NCBI GenBank assembly: GCA_020881915.1
Contig: JAJFPB010000006.1
Location: 2,914,001-2,978,000 of the forward strand
Origin: Paramyrothecium sp. XJ0827
Lineage: Eukaryota; Ascomycota; Sordariomycetes; Hypocreales; Stachybotryaceae
Direction: 5' to 3'
Length of the DNA stretch: 64,000 bases
Shown here: positions 42,763-53,128 of the stretch, piece after piece
Layout of the letters: the number at the start of each line of letters is the position of its first letter
Position numbering within the stretch: the first letter of the stretch is position 1
Notes under the pieces: generated by a model
The model's database searches: none
Told to the model about the DNA's origin: nothing
Seen by the model: the letters and a program-made list of their open reading frames with translations, nothing else
Made by a program: the position numbers and the translations under genes

Positions 42763-45494
42763 ATGAGCGAAGAGACATCCTTTTTCAACCAGAAACGTTT
42801 CTCGGACGAAGAAGACATATCTCATGAGATGTCCCGTTCCGCACAACAGGCCTTCTCCGTTGCTGAAATCACTGGACAAATCGAGTGGCTCAGGTCGCTG
42901 GCGCATTTGAGCCTACTCCGACATTTTAACCTTTCTGTCACGGTCTCAGGCTTCGACAGGGCTCATATGGAGAGACGTCCACTGCGTAGAGCTTTGGAAG
43001 ATCTTAACGCAGGTCTAGCAGACAACTTAGCTAGCCAATGCCTATCACTCGAGATTGAAAAAAGCAACCTCAGCGAAGGTGCTGTTTACTCCATAAATCT
43101 CTGGACCTCCAGGCTTCGCAGACTCGAGGGGTTGTTGAGAGCTTTGCTCGAGCCGGACTTAGTATACAATGCTAGATGTACTCCAGACACAATTGGTGAT
43201 AGCTTGGCTCGGGATATTTGTGAACTCAAGTCAGAGCTTGAGTTGCCAGTTCTCGACGATGCTGTCGACCTGTTCTCTACCCCATATGGAACGGAGTTCG
43301 AGCCACACACCAACGCAAAAGCTTTTGGACTACAACAAACGTCCTTGAGATCACACTCAAGATTAAGGCAACAGCTTCATGATGCTTGCACCTTGTCAGC
43401 CATAGGCGGTATCCTATATTTGCCTCTGGACTCTTTGTCCAGGATCTGCTCTCGCACCGTTGTGGAAACGGAGCTCATGCGACAACGAATACATCCCAAT
43501 CTGATCGGTTCACTTGCGGACAGTATATGTAATCCAAAAACCAGAACCCCTTCCAGCCACACCAAACCCAACTCCATGTTGAAGATATTCGCCACTCTAA
43601 CCTACATTAACCGGCTAGATGCCATCAGCTCTTTTGTGCAAGACACCGTTGTTAATGACTCTGATTTGCCATTGACTGCATCCCTCGATCATGGCTGTCT
43701 CTATCCAAACTGGCAAAACTGTGACGAATCATCCAAGATCATGGTACAAGGCCTTACAGATTTAAACGGTATGATGGCGTTTGTCAGCCGACAATGGCTG
43801 TTCCTAGCACCGTACTTTACGTTTCCTGAGGAAGAAACAACAAGCATTCCGCATTATGAAGTACACGACCTGTCTCCCTTGCCATTTAAGGAAGTAAATG
43901 ATACAGCTACGTCAATGTCAGAAAGGACCGAGCAACAAATCAGGATAGATATGGGTCATTCTAACCTTGACAAGTGGCGTTGGTCTTCACGATCTCATTA
44001 CCGGACATTCACACTGACACACCTTGGTGTGGTCCCGGATAGCGAGTTCAAGATCTGGGCCGAACTTTTGGAAAAAGTCCAAGGCGAAAGTTTTGCCCAG
44101 CAGTGTCTGACTATTCGTCATGGGAAGCGGTATCATGTGTTGGGGCCATCTAAAGAATCCGACATCGAACATTTCCTGCGAAAGGCCGCCCAAACAGGCA
44201 CAAATAGCCTGACTCAGTGGGCTCAATGGATTGCGGAACAGTCAGCAAGCCTAGCGGACGGTCTTAGCAACATTCACAATATCTTCTTTCAACAAGTGGC
44301 CCAGCCAAAAGATTCTCGATTGGCCCATCTTGGCTGGCACGGTGACGTCGGAGGCTCGCAGAATATCTTGTGGCTCGACCACAACAACTATGAAGGCAGT
44401 TACTACAACCGAGGCGGCCTTAAACTCTCTTACCTAGGAGCATGCAACACGGTATCACTAACCCATCGATCGCCAGGTGGAGCGTTGGGGGGGGGTGAAT
44501 TCTCGCAAGAAGCGGACATCTGGGCTTTGGGTTGCGTGCTCTTGACCTTGATGGTGTGGCATCTACGTGGCTGGGAAGGTGTTGAACGTTTCTCAAGAGC
44601 AAGATTAGCCGAGGAAGAGGAGTTCGCCGTACTTCAGGGCACAATTCCTGAAAACAAGTTCTGGATGGTGTCCACTGACGAGGATAAAGAAGAACGACGT
44701 CTCCGAGTCAAGCGTTCTGTCATTCAGGTACGTGTCTCCAGTGTCAGAATTTCCGGTTGAAACGTAAGTCGTTGACCAAGTCGTGCGTGATTCAGTGCAT
44801 AGAAGAGCTAGAAATCGATATATATCGCTCACCATTTTCACGCGACTTATTAAGCCTCGTAAGGGATGGTATGCTGCAGATCGATTCGAGTAGAAGACTC
44901 ACGGCGTACGAAGTTGCGCACAGGTGCCATGAAATAGTGCAAAACGGCTGGGGCAATCCATCCTACTTCAACGGCGGCATGAGCAGTCGAATGGCGTTTC
45001 CGACAACCACTGGTGATCAACCAACCCGCACTAGGCACAATCCTGACCGGCATGAAGTCTTCCAAAGGGCTCCAATCTCATCCAGGCTGCCCGGTTACGA
45101 GCGAGTACAGCAAGAGAGGGTTCCGGACGTTGTTCCAAGTCACAAGTCGATACACAGTATGGCAAGTCGCACGGCCTCCACAGCTTCACCCTTCCCTGAA
45201 CAAGACGATGTGAAACACATTGTTGAATGTATAGCCGATATCCTATATCGATCGATCTCAGTCTTTCAGTACGATACGACATCATGCTTCAGAATCTCCC
45301 GGGGCCTCCCTGATCTGCTTCCTCCATTTTCACAGAGACTTCTTCACGGTAAAGCCCCTTTGCAGTGGGTTGAAATATCCCGAGTAGTCCAAAAGTTTCC
45401 AAGGTATATTGCGCAACCACAAAAAGGCTTTCGATTACTGTTCAAAACTGACTACCCGAAAGCCGTATTCAAGCCTCTTTTGAGCAATATCTAA
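42763..45494 (+). CDS. Pseudokinase-like protein (887 aa), fungal-specific
   Basis: Two exons (42763-44727, 44796-45494) encode 887 residues. Residues 1-400 are helical, with no domain I can name. From about 485 the protein follows a fungal kinase family: WAQWIAEQSASLADGLSNIH matches helix E, WHGDVGGSQNILW (526-536) the catalytic loop, ADIWALGCVLLTLMVW (about 585-600) helix F, and DGMLQIDSSRRLTAYEV (about 680-697) helix I. The usual loop HGDLKPENIL keeps its Asp (528) and Asn (534) but has lost the Lys. The DFG position reads YLG (557-559), and no APE is seen. The ATP-binding N-lobe with its VAIK lysine cannot be found; only about 60 unrelated residues precede helix E. It should therefore be catalytically dead. 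The tail (about 800-887, GLPDLLPPFSQRL) resembles a helical module in other fungal signalling proteins. Partner gene 159 bases downstream. Confidence 0.75.
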
Positions 45495-45653
45495 GACACA
45501 ACCCCATACCTAAAGTGATGCTGAGCTCTCCCAGCGATCCCATACCTCGTTAGCAACCCAAAACATTTGGGCCCAGAGCATGACTTGAAAGTCTAACTTT
45601 CAACAGGAACTACACACCCCTACGAGGACAAAGTTCATGTCGCAGATGAAGCT

Positions 45654-48171
45654 ATGCCGCTCTCATCGTCTCTACCAATACATTCCGCGATTCAAGAAAT
45701 CAAATCAACACCAGCATACCAATGGCTAATTCGGATGATGCAGAGAGAGGCGGTACTGAGAAGGGCGAGCCCGGACGTTATGGGAATTATCAGGCAAACC
45801 GTGATTAGTGCTATGCCGCAGCAATCCGAGAACGAGCAAGTCACGGCCATGTTTGATCTTGAATGGGACCCCAAGACTTTTATTGCGGAACAGAATTACG
45901 GAACACATCAAGCGCTCTCAACGGCCATTACCATCACTGGAACTGGGGAAGACGCTCAAGCGCTCACAACGGAGCAGTACTTCTCTCAGACATGGCCGAC
46001 CGAAACAGAAGGCGATAATTTGCTAAATGTGATACTCGAGGTTGTGGCAGTGCAAGAACCGTACAGTGAAAAAACATGTAAGTAAAATTCTCTTATGAAT
46101 AGCATCAAAGGGAGTCTGATTTATTGTGTAGCAACTCTTGCGAACGGGACCATTGTAGAAATTCGTTACCGCCGAGGCACGGTGCATACCACAGTCACTG
46201 GGCTCAGCGAGTTCGTTGCCGAGGTCGCGCAACAACTAGGATGGCTAGGCGCGGCTCTCCGAACGTCACCTTACGCGTCTGGGCCCGTAACATGCTTGCC
46301 AAGCATCACACTGACCGACACGAGGCCATCACCAGTGAGGTTCGCGTTGGCTTTTGAAACAGAGGTGCTGACAAGCCAGCGGGAGAGACCCGGGCACTGT
46401 TGGCACGACATGTTCAAAACTCCCGTAACTGTCGTGGGGTATCCAATCCGGGCCAGGTCGCGAGAAGGGACGGGAATAGAGCTGCCTCTTAACATGATGG
46501 GCGCATTGGTTGGATCGGAGCGAGTGGTAGAGTTTTCTCAGAACATCTTTCTCAAGGGATTTTCCGCCATGCTTGTTGCCACAAGAGCATACGAGGACAT
46601 CATGATATGGCATTACTACCATAATGCCGATGAGGAGAGGGTGTCGTACCTGGAAGCACCAGCTGCAAGATACGAGATGGGATCGTTCCAAGACGTTCAA
46701 CGATTGCGTCATGTTGTTGGCTGGTGCTCCCAATGCTCATTCCATGCTGGTGAGTACAGTTGATGATTTTGGCTGGTATTGAGAGCTAAGTATATTGGTA
46801 GGAGCGGCGGATGCAGCATACAAGGTTGAGCGGAGCCAACTCCCACGACCGCATGCGACGATGTTGCTCGACAGAGCAACGATATCTGCGGGCAAGTTAG
46901 TTCACGGCGGGTTATCATTCGCCATGGGGGTCAGGGACGGCTCACCGCATTTACGTCGCAATAGCTACATCCCCAAGCTGCAATGGATCGCGAAGCGGTA
47001 CGTGGTTCTATGGGACGAAGCTGACAAGCGGGCTTGGCTCGTCAACGGGACAAGCGCATTATTGCATCTTGTGCGTGCGTCGCTAGAGCACTATCGCACG
47101 GATGACTTCTCTACAGCCTACCAGTTTGACGCCAGTATGATGAGGAATGCTGCTCATGATATGCCCAACTCCGCCATCGAGGTCTTGATCAATGAAGAGA
47201 ACCGTGCGCTTGTGCTCTATCGTGGGAACATCGAAAGGTCGAGGGAAACCGCATCCATCGACAAGGGCAAGAGTGTTGAGAACTCCCAGTCGTACAAAGA
47301 GAAACAGGAGCATTTCCTGTTCGAAGACCTCGTCGAGCAACACTACACTGCCCTAGAGCAGATCATTGAGCATCAGAGACGAGTGGGCGGACGAAGCGGC
47401 GTTGATATGAAAATGAGGCTTAGGAAACACCTCGAGGGGTGGGATTTTGCGGAGCTGGCTACGGGCTTGGACCCGAACCCGCGTGTCGCGACCCTGGAAT
47501 CCATCGGCTACGGATGGGTTGACTTCGTACGGTCAATCGAGGCTGTGACGCTCATGGGCAAGGGTTTTGGCGAGATCATTAAGCCGGCTCCTTTTCCGGG
47601 CACGTGTTCTCATTGGGAACGGCTGCCGATGGAAAGGTATTATCTGGCAGTGAGCTCCTTTGATATGCAGAGGATCGTTAAGATCTTCGGGGACGACTCA
47701 GCCCAACCCCTGAGAGCGGCGGAGAATCTGATCTGGCACTGCGCTGGTGACGCTGTAGCGCCGTGCCGTTGCCAGGAGGGAGCCAGGCCGTTGCTACGAC
47801 ACCACGACCCAGTCCAGGTCTTCTACCCTACGACGGCCAGGCGGATCTTGCCTCTGCGGGGGCCATCAAGTGTCTCGGTGGACGGGGCTGTGGTGTTTGG
47901 CCACAACATCAACTGGGGCGGATTCTACTGGGGTGAGAGGGGGGAAGATGACAGACCAGAAGAGGGCAGCAAAGCCCCATTGGCTTTCGTTCGCCCATCG
48001 CTGTCGAAGATACCTCGCAAAATGTTGGGGCTCAAACGATCGAGGTCCGAGATGGAACTTTCGGCGGCAAGTCAGAGCTCTTCGAGCCAGGATGATACGT
48101 CAGACAGGATGGCGGGATTGTCCACTTCGACGTCGGGGTCTGCACACCTGTCTCCTCCTCCTCCTCTTTGA
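45654..48171 (+). CDS. Uncharacterised fungal-specific protein (803 aa)
   Basis: Three exons (45654-46077, 46132-46749, 46802-48171) encode 803 residues; both junctions restore conserved sequence (HVVGWCSQ... to GAADAAYKV). I recognise an ascomycete-wide family without a known function, by blocks such as VAEVAQQLGWLGAALR, CWHDMF, GYPI, LKGFSAMLVATR, GWCSQC and VLWDEADKRAWLVNG, then LLHLVRASLEHYRTD, HLEGWDFAEL and RVATLESIGYGWVDF. It has no signal peptide or membrane segment. The last 80 residues are disordered, Ser-rich and basic, with LGLKRSRSEME as a possible nuclear signal. Earlier out-of-frame ATGs (45637, 45646) precede the chosen start. It lies 159 bases behind the pseudokinase gene on the same strand, so they may be co-regulated. 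Enzymatic activity cannot be inferred. Confidence 0.75.
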
Positions 48172-48839
48172 AGAACGAGGAGGAGGCTGCCTGCGCCGTC
48201 GGTCGTTTCCAGGCCGCGAGATGGAGTTTGAAGCGATTCTGCGATGTTTAATTATTTGTTTGTCTGCTTTGCCGGCTCATGTTCGATAGCTTGATGATGA
48301 CCATGAGATGATGATGATGATGAGAAGATGACGAGTAGAATGGCCTGGTTCAAGCGGACTTTAGTTAGACAAGTCTATTATACGCTTGGCATTCATGTAA
48401 TATCATCTTTGGACGTTCTACGACAATCTTTGAACCGAGCGGCTGCATTCTAGAAGACTCTCTCTGAGTGTGTTGGATGAATCTTACCATTTGAGTAGAT
48501 GTCCATTCACAAATTGCTCTTACGGAAGTGATGCACCTTGATCATCTTTAGGACTGCTACAAGTTTAGCAGCTCATAAGAACCAATCCCGAACATGCAAA
48601 AACCCTGCGACAGAAGCTTTCCTGTCATTCGTTCATGATGCATGCAACATCTGACATCAAACCCCAAAATCGGAATTATTCTTCTTTCATTGGGCTGGTA
48701 CGCCAGCCGGGTAAGCTTTTAATATGTGACAATGCAACTGTAACAGACCCAACCTCTACCAGCGGCAACCCTGAACGTCCAAGACCGTGACCCTTAGGAG
48801 AGGAAATAACAATGCAGGTAGGAAAGCGAACCGATGGAC
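48172..48839. other. Intergenic between convergent genes
   Basis: About 670 bases with a GATGAT microsatellite-like run (48290-48325) near the left end and otherwise AT-leaning 3'-flank sequence. No gene is seen. Confidence 0.5.
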
Positions 48840-49305
48840 TCATAGGCCGTCGCGCATGCTGGTGCCGGCCTTGTGCGTCTCCTCGGCGGCGCGCTTGGTG
48901 CGCTCCTGCAGCGTCTTGGGGTCGACGTTCTCGGCGCGGTCCGCCTTGAGGGCCTCCTCGCTGTCCGAGGCCAGCTCGGGCTTCCAGTGGCCGGCGCCCT
49001 GCTTCTGCTTGGAGAGCGAGTCCTGCTTGTGCTTGTCGTAGTCGACGTTGGTCTCTGTGACGGGGATTTTTGTCAGCGGATTGTACGCAATGTGCGTTTC
49101 TGCATGTGAAGAAAGAAGAAGAAAGACGGGAAGGGGTCGGTGGAAGATGACGGGCTCCAGCATCTGAGGGATCAATGGCTCCTTTTTACGTACGGGTAGA
49201 CGACTCCTTCAGGCCTAACCTCGAGGTGGCCGAGAAGGCAAAGCCGCGGGTGGTGACGGCGCGGCGCACGAGGCCCACGGTAGAGGAGGTGGCACGGAGA
49301 GACAT
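48840..49305 (-). CDS. Small mitochondrial-type protein (108 aa)
   Basis: Two exons (49305-49194, 49054-48840) encode 108 residues. The N-terminus MSLRATSSTVGLVRRAVTTR is Arg/Ser/Thr-rich without acidic residues, a good mitochondrial presequence; FAFSATSRLGL follows. The second exon is hydrophilic, with DYDKHKQDSLSKQKQGAGHW, KPELASDSEEALKADR and ERTKRAAEETHKAG. I know such proteins from many filamentous fungi, but no function. I chose the acceptor before 49054 because a perfect GCTGAC branch site stands about 20 bases before it. An acceptor 45 bases further upstream (exon from 49099) is also in frame and would add 15 residues. The gene converges with the 803-residue gene. Confidence 0.72.
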
Positions 49306-51437
49306 GACGACGATGAAGATGGTGTTTTGTTTTGTTTGTTTGGGATGGAGGTGGTGAGGGAGTAGGAATTGAGCTCGTAGATTGGTCGGAGCGGACTTGA
49401 TGGTGATGAGGGAGATGAAGAACTTGCGGCAGCTCCCCTAGGATAAGAGAATTTAAAGAGAACTAGACGCTGGATGATGAAACCTTGATCTTCTATTGGG
49501 TCGCCTCCTCTCTCCTCCCTCCCTCTTCGCACGTACACGCACTCGGTGCTTGTAGGAGGATCTGGCCCGGTGCTACCATCGTGACGTCATGCCATCGACG
49601 GTGGATACCTCGACCTCCCTCCCCTTTCGATCTCCCTCTTTCGCTCTCATGCTCCCAATGAGGTGCTGCCGTTGTCTCCAAAGCTCTCTTCGTCGGCTTT
49701 AGGTGCCAGGGAATGATACCGAGGTTAGTAGCATCGCATTGTCGCAATGTGTCGTGCGTTTACCCGCTCCATGCCCCCCCCCCTGCCGGGCAGTTTTGTT
49801 TAAGATGGGGGGGTGGTGATGCTCAGCCAGGAAAGCTCCCGGCGCTCACCCTAAAGCCTGCCTCGCCAAGCCCCGTTCCACATGGCACTCAAAGCAAATT
49901 GTTCCTTCTAACTTCCATCCATACACTTTACCTTTGCTCTTATTGTCCTGCATAACTCGCGTGTTTGTTCGCTCGCTCACCTACAGACAGATACCCCTCG
50001 GCAGTGACGTGAATGGCTGTAATTCACTCGACGTTCCCACTTGTCTTGAATGTCTAGCTGAAACCAACCGACGCCAGAGTTGCATTGTTCTCTGCAAAAT
50101 GTGGCGTGCGTACGTAGCTGTGTCCCTTGCGACGAACGATGCCAAAACCATCCACCTCTTACGTTTCTTATACCAGCAAACTATTCACATTCACATGAGG
50201 CAGTACAGTCACTCGCATGGCGCATCGCTCAAGATTATTTGAACCTTGTCGTATATTCAGTCGTGCAGGCTCTCAAGCCGTGGCATCTCAACCGTACAAT
50301 CGCCTTAACCATCAACAAGACGTGACCGCATTTCCCAACATTTGCAACACCGGGGCACGAGGGCCCAAGAATCCCAAGCCAACAATCAAACCGTCTTAGA
50401 TCATGCCGCTGCTCCCCACAAGCACTCCGGATACCTGCACATGAAGTAGAGTCTTTCCCATATGAGAAACCAAGTAACACACACGGGGTCGCCAGCCCAA
50501 CCCCATCCAGAGATGGCAAACCCGGCCCGGCTCCACGCATGGCGACTAGAATAAACAAAACAAGACGGCACGCCCGCAAGGCAGTGCCCGTCAGTGTACA
50601 GGTAAAGTGCAGAACCAAAAAAACAAAAATGGACAGGCCGATTTCCCATGTATTTGCAAAAAAGGGGCATCACCATAAAACCAATTCGACAAACTCCCCA
50701 TGTTCCCAGTGAAAAGCCGTTTCCAGTTCGGATGCGCAAAAGAGATACCGCTCGTCTGTGCCAACCGCCGCCAAAAAGCAATACCTAGATGTAACCATTT
50801 CAGAACACCAAATGTCCACGCTTGTGGTCTCCCTTCTATAAGTTCTTTGTTTTCGTTTTAAATGACTTCGTTGCCCATGACCGCGATGAGAAGGAAGAGC
50901 ATTTTTTAGTAAGTCGACGCGCTCCCGTGAAGAAAAGAATCATTCATAAGGACGAGAACCCAAAACTCCGCCATCAACTCTGATGCACATGTTGTGAAAT
51001 GCAAACCCATGTTTGACGCCTCCTGTGTTTCGACCGCCCATGCCCCAAGAGGCAGGGCGCAGTTTTCGACGTATTTATATCCAAGAAATGATGTAACCAA
51101 TATGAGAGAGGTATCTTTTCTCAGGCCGCTTGTCCGTGTGGAGTTCCGCCAATAAAACTGATGTTTAGCTTGGTGTATTGATTAGGTGTTGTTTTATACA
51201 ATGATGCGGTCGTGATGTATCCCAGCTAGCCCCGTCGAGATGAGGGTGTGGACAGGACCAGCTTCGAGAGAGAGAAAATCTTGAGGAACCCCGCCTGCAA
51301 GAGAAAAGAGTTGCGATTTGAGATATAACGTCTTTGTGTTCAGGAGCAAACAGCGCTTATGCATTTCAGACGTTGATGGTGGTGCGATGGGCCGTTCGTT
51401 GCTTCCATCAAGACAACGAGTCACCCCGTCGCAACAC
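49306..51437. other. 2.1 kb intergenic region
   Basis: It contains the promoter of the mitochondrial-type gene on the left (CT-rich, 49490-49640, with a C-run near 49780) and the long 3' flank of the 186-residue gene on the right. Short frames at 50235-50781 on the minus strand overlap in two frames and carry no known motif. I see no RNA gene. Confidence 0.5.
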
Positions 51438-52058
51438 TTACCAACGACGACCCATGGAGTGCTGTAGCCTGCCAGGTGACACAGACGGGGGTGGGCTGGA
51501 CATGGTGATGCCCGTGGCGGGGTTGATGATGGGAATGGCGTTGCGACCTCGAGTAGCCGATGGCTGGTGGATCTTCATGCTAGACTGCTGAGTCTGGAAG
51601 CTGGGTGGGATGAAGGCGGGCGAGGTGGAGTTGAGAGAAAAGCCAGGAGCGACGGTCTGGGGCTGCTGGGTGGGCGAGGATTCGGGAGAGTTGCTAGCAA
51701 GGGACGAGCGCTCAGACGCACTGGAGATTGAAACCAGCTAAAGCGACCATGTCAGTTTCTGCTGCTCGCATCAAATGGTTGACGGCAGGGGACTCACGTC
51801 GCTCTCAGTCAACAGTCCAGGGCAGAACTCAAGGTCGTCCTCGAGATCAAACGAGCGACCAGCCTCAAATTTGGTCCGGAAAGCGTTGAGCGAAGCAGCC
51901 TCGGCAAAGTCCTTCAGGCTACGGCCGCCGCGAATCTGCCTCTGGGAGTTTTGGGAGACTGAAAGGCGAGGAGCTCTGCGGTTGCGGCCGCCGGCGTGGT
52001 TGTGAGCCATGGGCGCAGGCTGCGCAGGATGCGCGTTGTAGTGGTAGTATGAAGACAT
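51438..52058 (-). CDS. Conserved sordariomycete protein, disordered (186 aa)
   Basis: Two exons (52058-51798, 51737-51438) encode 186 residues. The protein starts MSSYYHYNAHPAQPAPMAHN. A short conserved helix with LKDFAEAASLNAFRTKFEAG is followed by SFDLEDDLEFCPGLLTESD. The rest is Ser/Pro/Gln-rich and ends with RNAIPIINPATGITMSSPPP and GRRW. I recall close relatives in many sordariomycetes, all uncharacterised. The conserved acidic segment in a disordered chain suggests a docking protein, possibly nuclear, but this is inference. The start is the first ATG in frame; the intron has a GTGAGT donor. The UAA stop overlaps a GGTAAGT string that could also act as a donor, which leaves a small chance of an additional 3' exon. 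Confidence 0.75.
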
Positions 52059-53087
52059 GATTCCGACAAAATTCTGGATTGAGTGTTGGGTTGGTGCGCG
52101 GCGAATGCGGCGGTGCGTGTGGTGCTATGCAGTGCGATAGCAAATTGTGTGTGCGTGTGCTTACGTTGGGGGCCAGCCGAGGGAGGAGCCACTGCCGAGC
52201 CGGTGCGGGATTATTTGAAGCCGAAGTAAACAAAGGCGCGTTGGGCAAGAGAATCGATTATCGTCGCCGTGTTCAAACGACAAAGGTGAGCGTCGAGTTT
52301 GGCGTTTCGTCTTTCGAGTTGGGAGACTATGTAGTAATGGTGGTTGGAGTGTGACGGAGAAAGCAGGTTGAGGATGAGTCGAGTTCGTTGGTGCGGAGGG
52401 GGCAAAGGGGATAAGCCAGGTAGGTATAGTAAAAAGGTGGGTGGTGGGTGGTGGGTGGTGTGTGGGTGGTACAATGGTCAGTTCACAAGTCCAGTTCGGA
52501 AGAAGATAAGAGGGAGATGGTGGGAAGGGGGCAGATGCTTCGGCGAAGGCGGGCAGCGGCTTTTGTTGGTTGGGGAGGAGCCGATGAGGGATGGCTCTGG
52601 CGAATCAGGGCAGCGGAGCAGGGGGTCCACAGCCTTCGCCACCAGACGGTGATTGGGCTGGCGTGCATGCTGCCATGCCGCAGCGGGACTAGCGCGCGCC
52701 AGGGTGTAATTATGGAGGGCATGCCTTCTACGTGCGGAACACTGTGCTGCCTGCGTCGGTCCCTCTCCGGTCGCGCACAGCGAGGGAGAACAGAAGTCGA
52801 GGTACAGAGGTAGACGCTACCGCTTCCAGTACGCCCGAATTGCGTGGCTGGCAGCGTGACCTCCGGGTACCCGCTGTCGTCGCGGCTAACGCTCGAACCT
52901 CTTATTCCCCTGCTACCTTTCTGTCCTGTTCTTCCCCTGGCCACCTCCCTCTCTGCCTGATTTGGCTGCTCCTCTGCCGCCCCCCTCCATACAAAACCCC
53001 CATATCCACTCCATTCCAGTGGTCACTTGACCGGCCCTAGACTGGAGATCCAGCCCATGCCTATGGTTGCTGACAGTTCACGCTGCC

Positions 53088-53128
<41 letters not shown>

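Noticed and set aside
42763..45494. Active protein kinase
   Set aside because: DFG is replaced by YLG, the HGDLKPEN lysine is missing and no VAIK-type lysine is found.
42763..48171. Pseudokinase and downstream protein as one fused gene
   Set aside because: The first frame ends with TAA at 45492, no donor before it joins in frame to 45654, and the second protein has its own plausible start. Transcript data could still change this.
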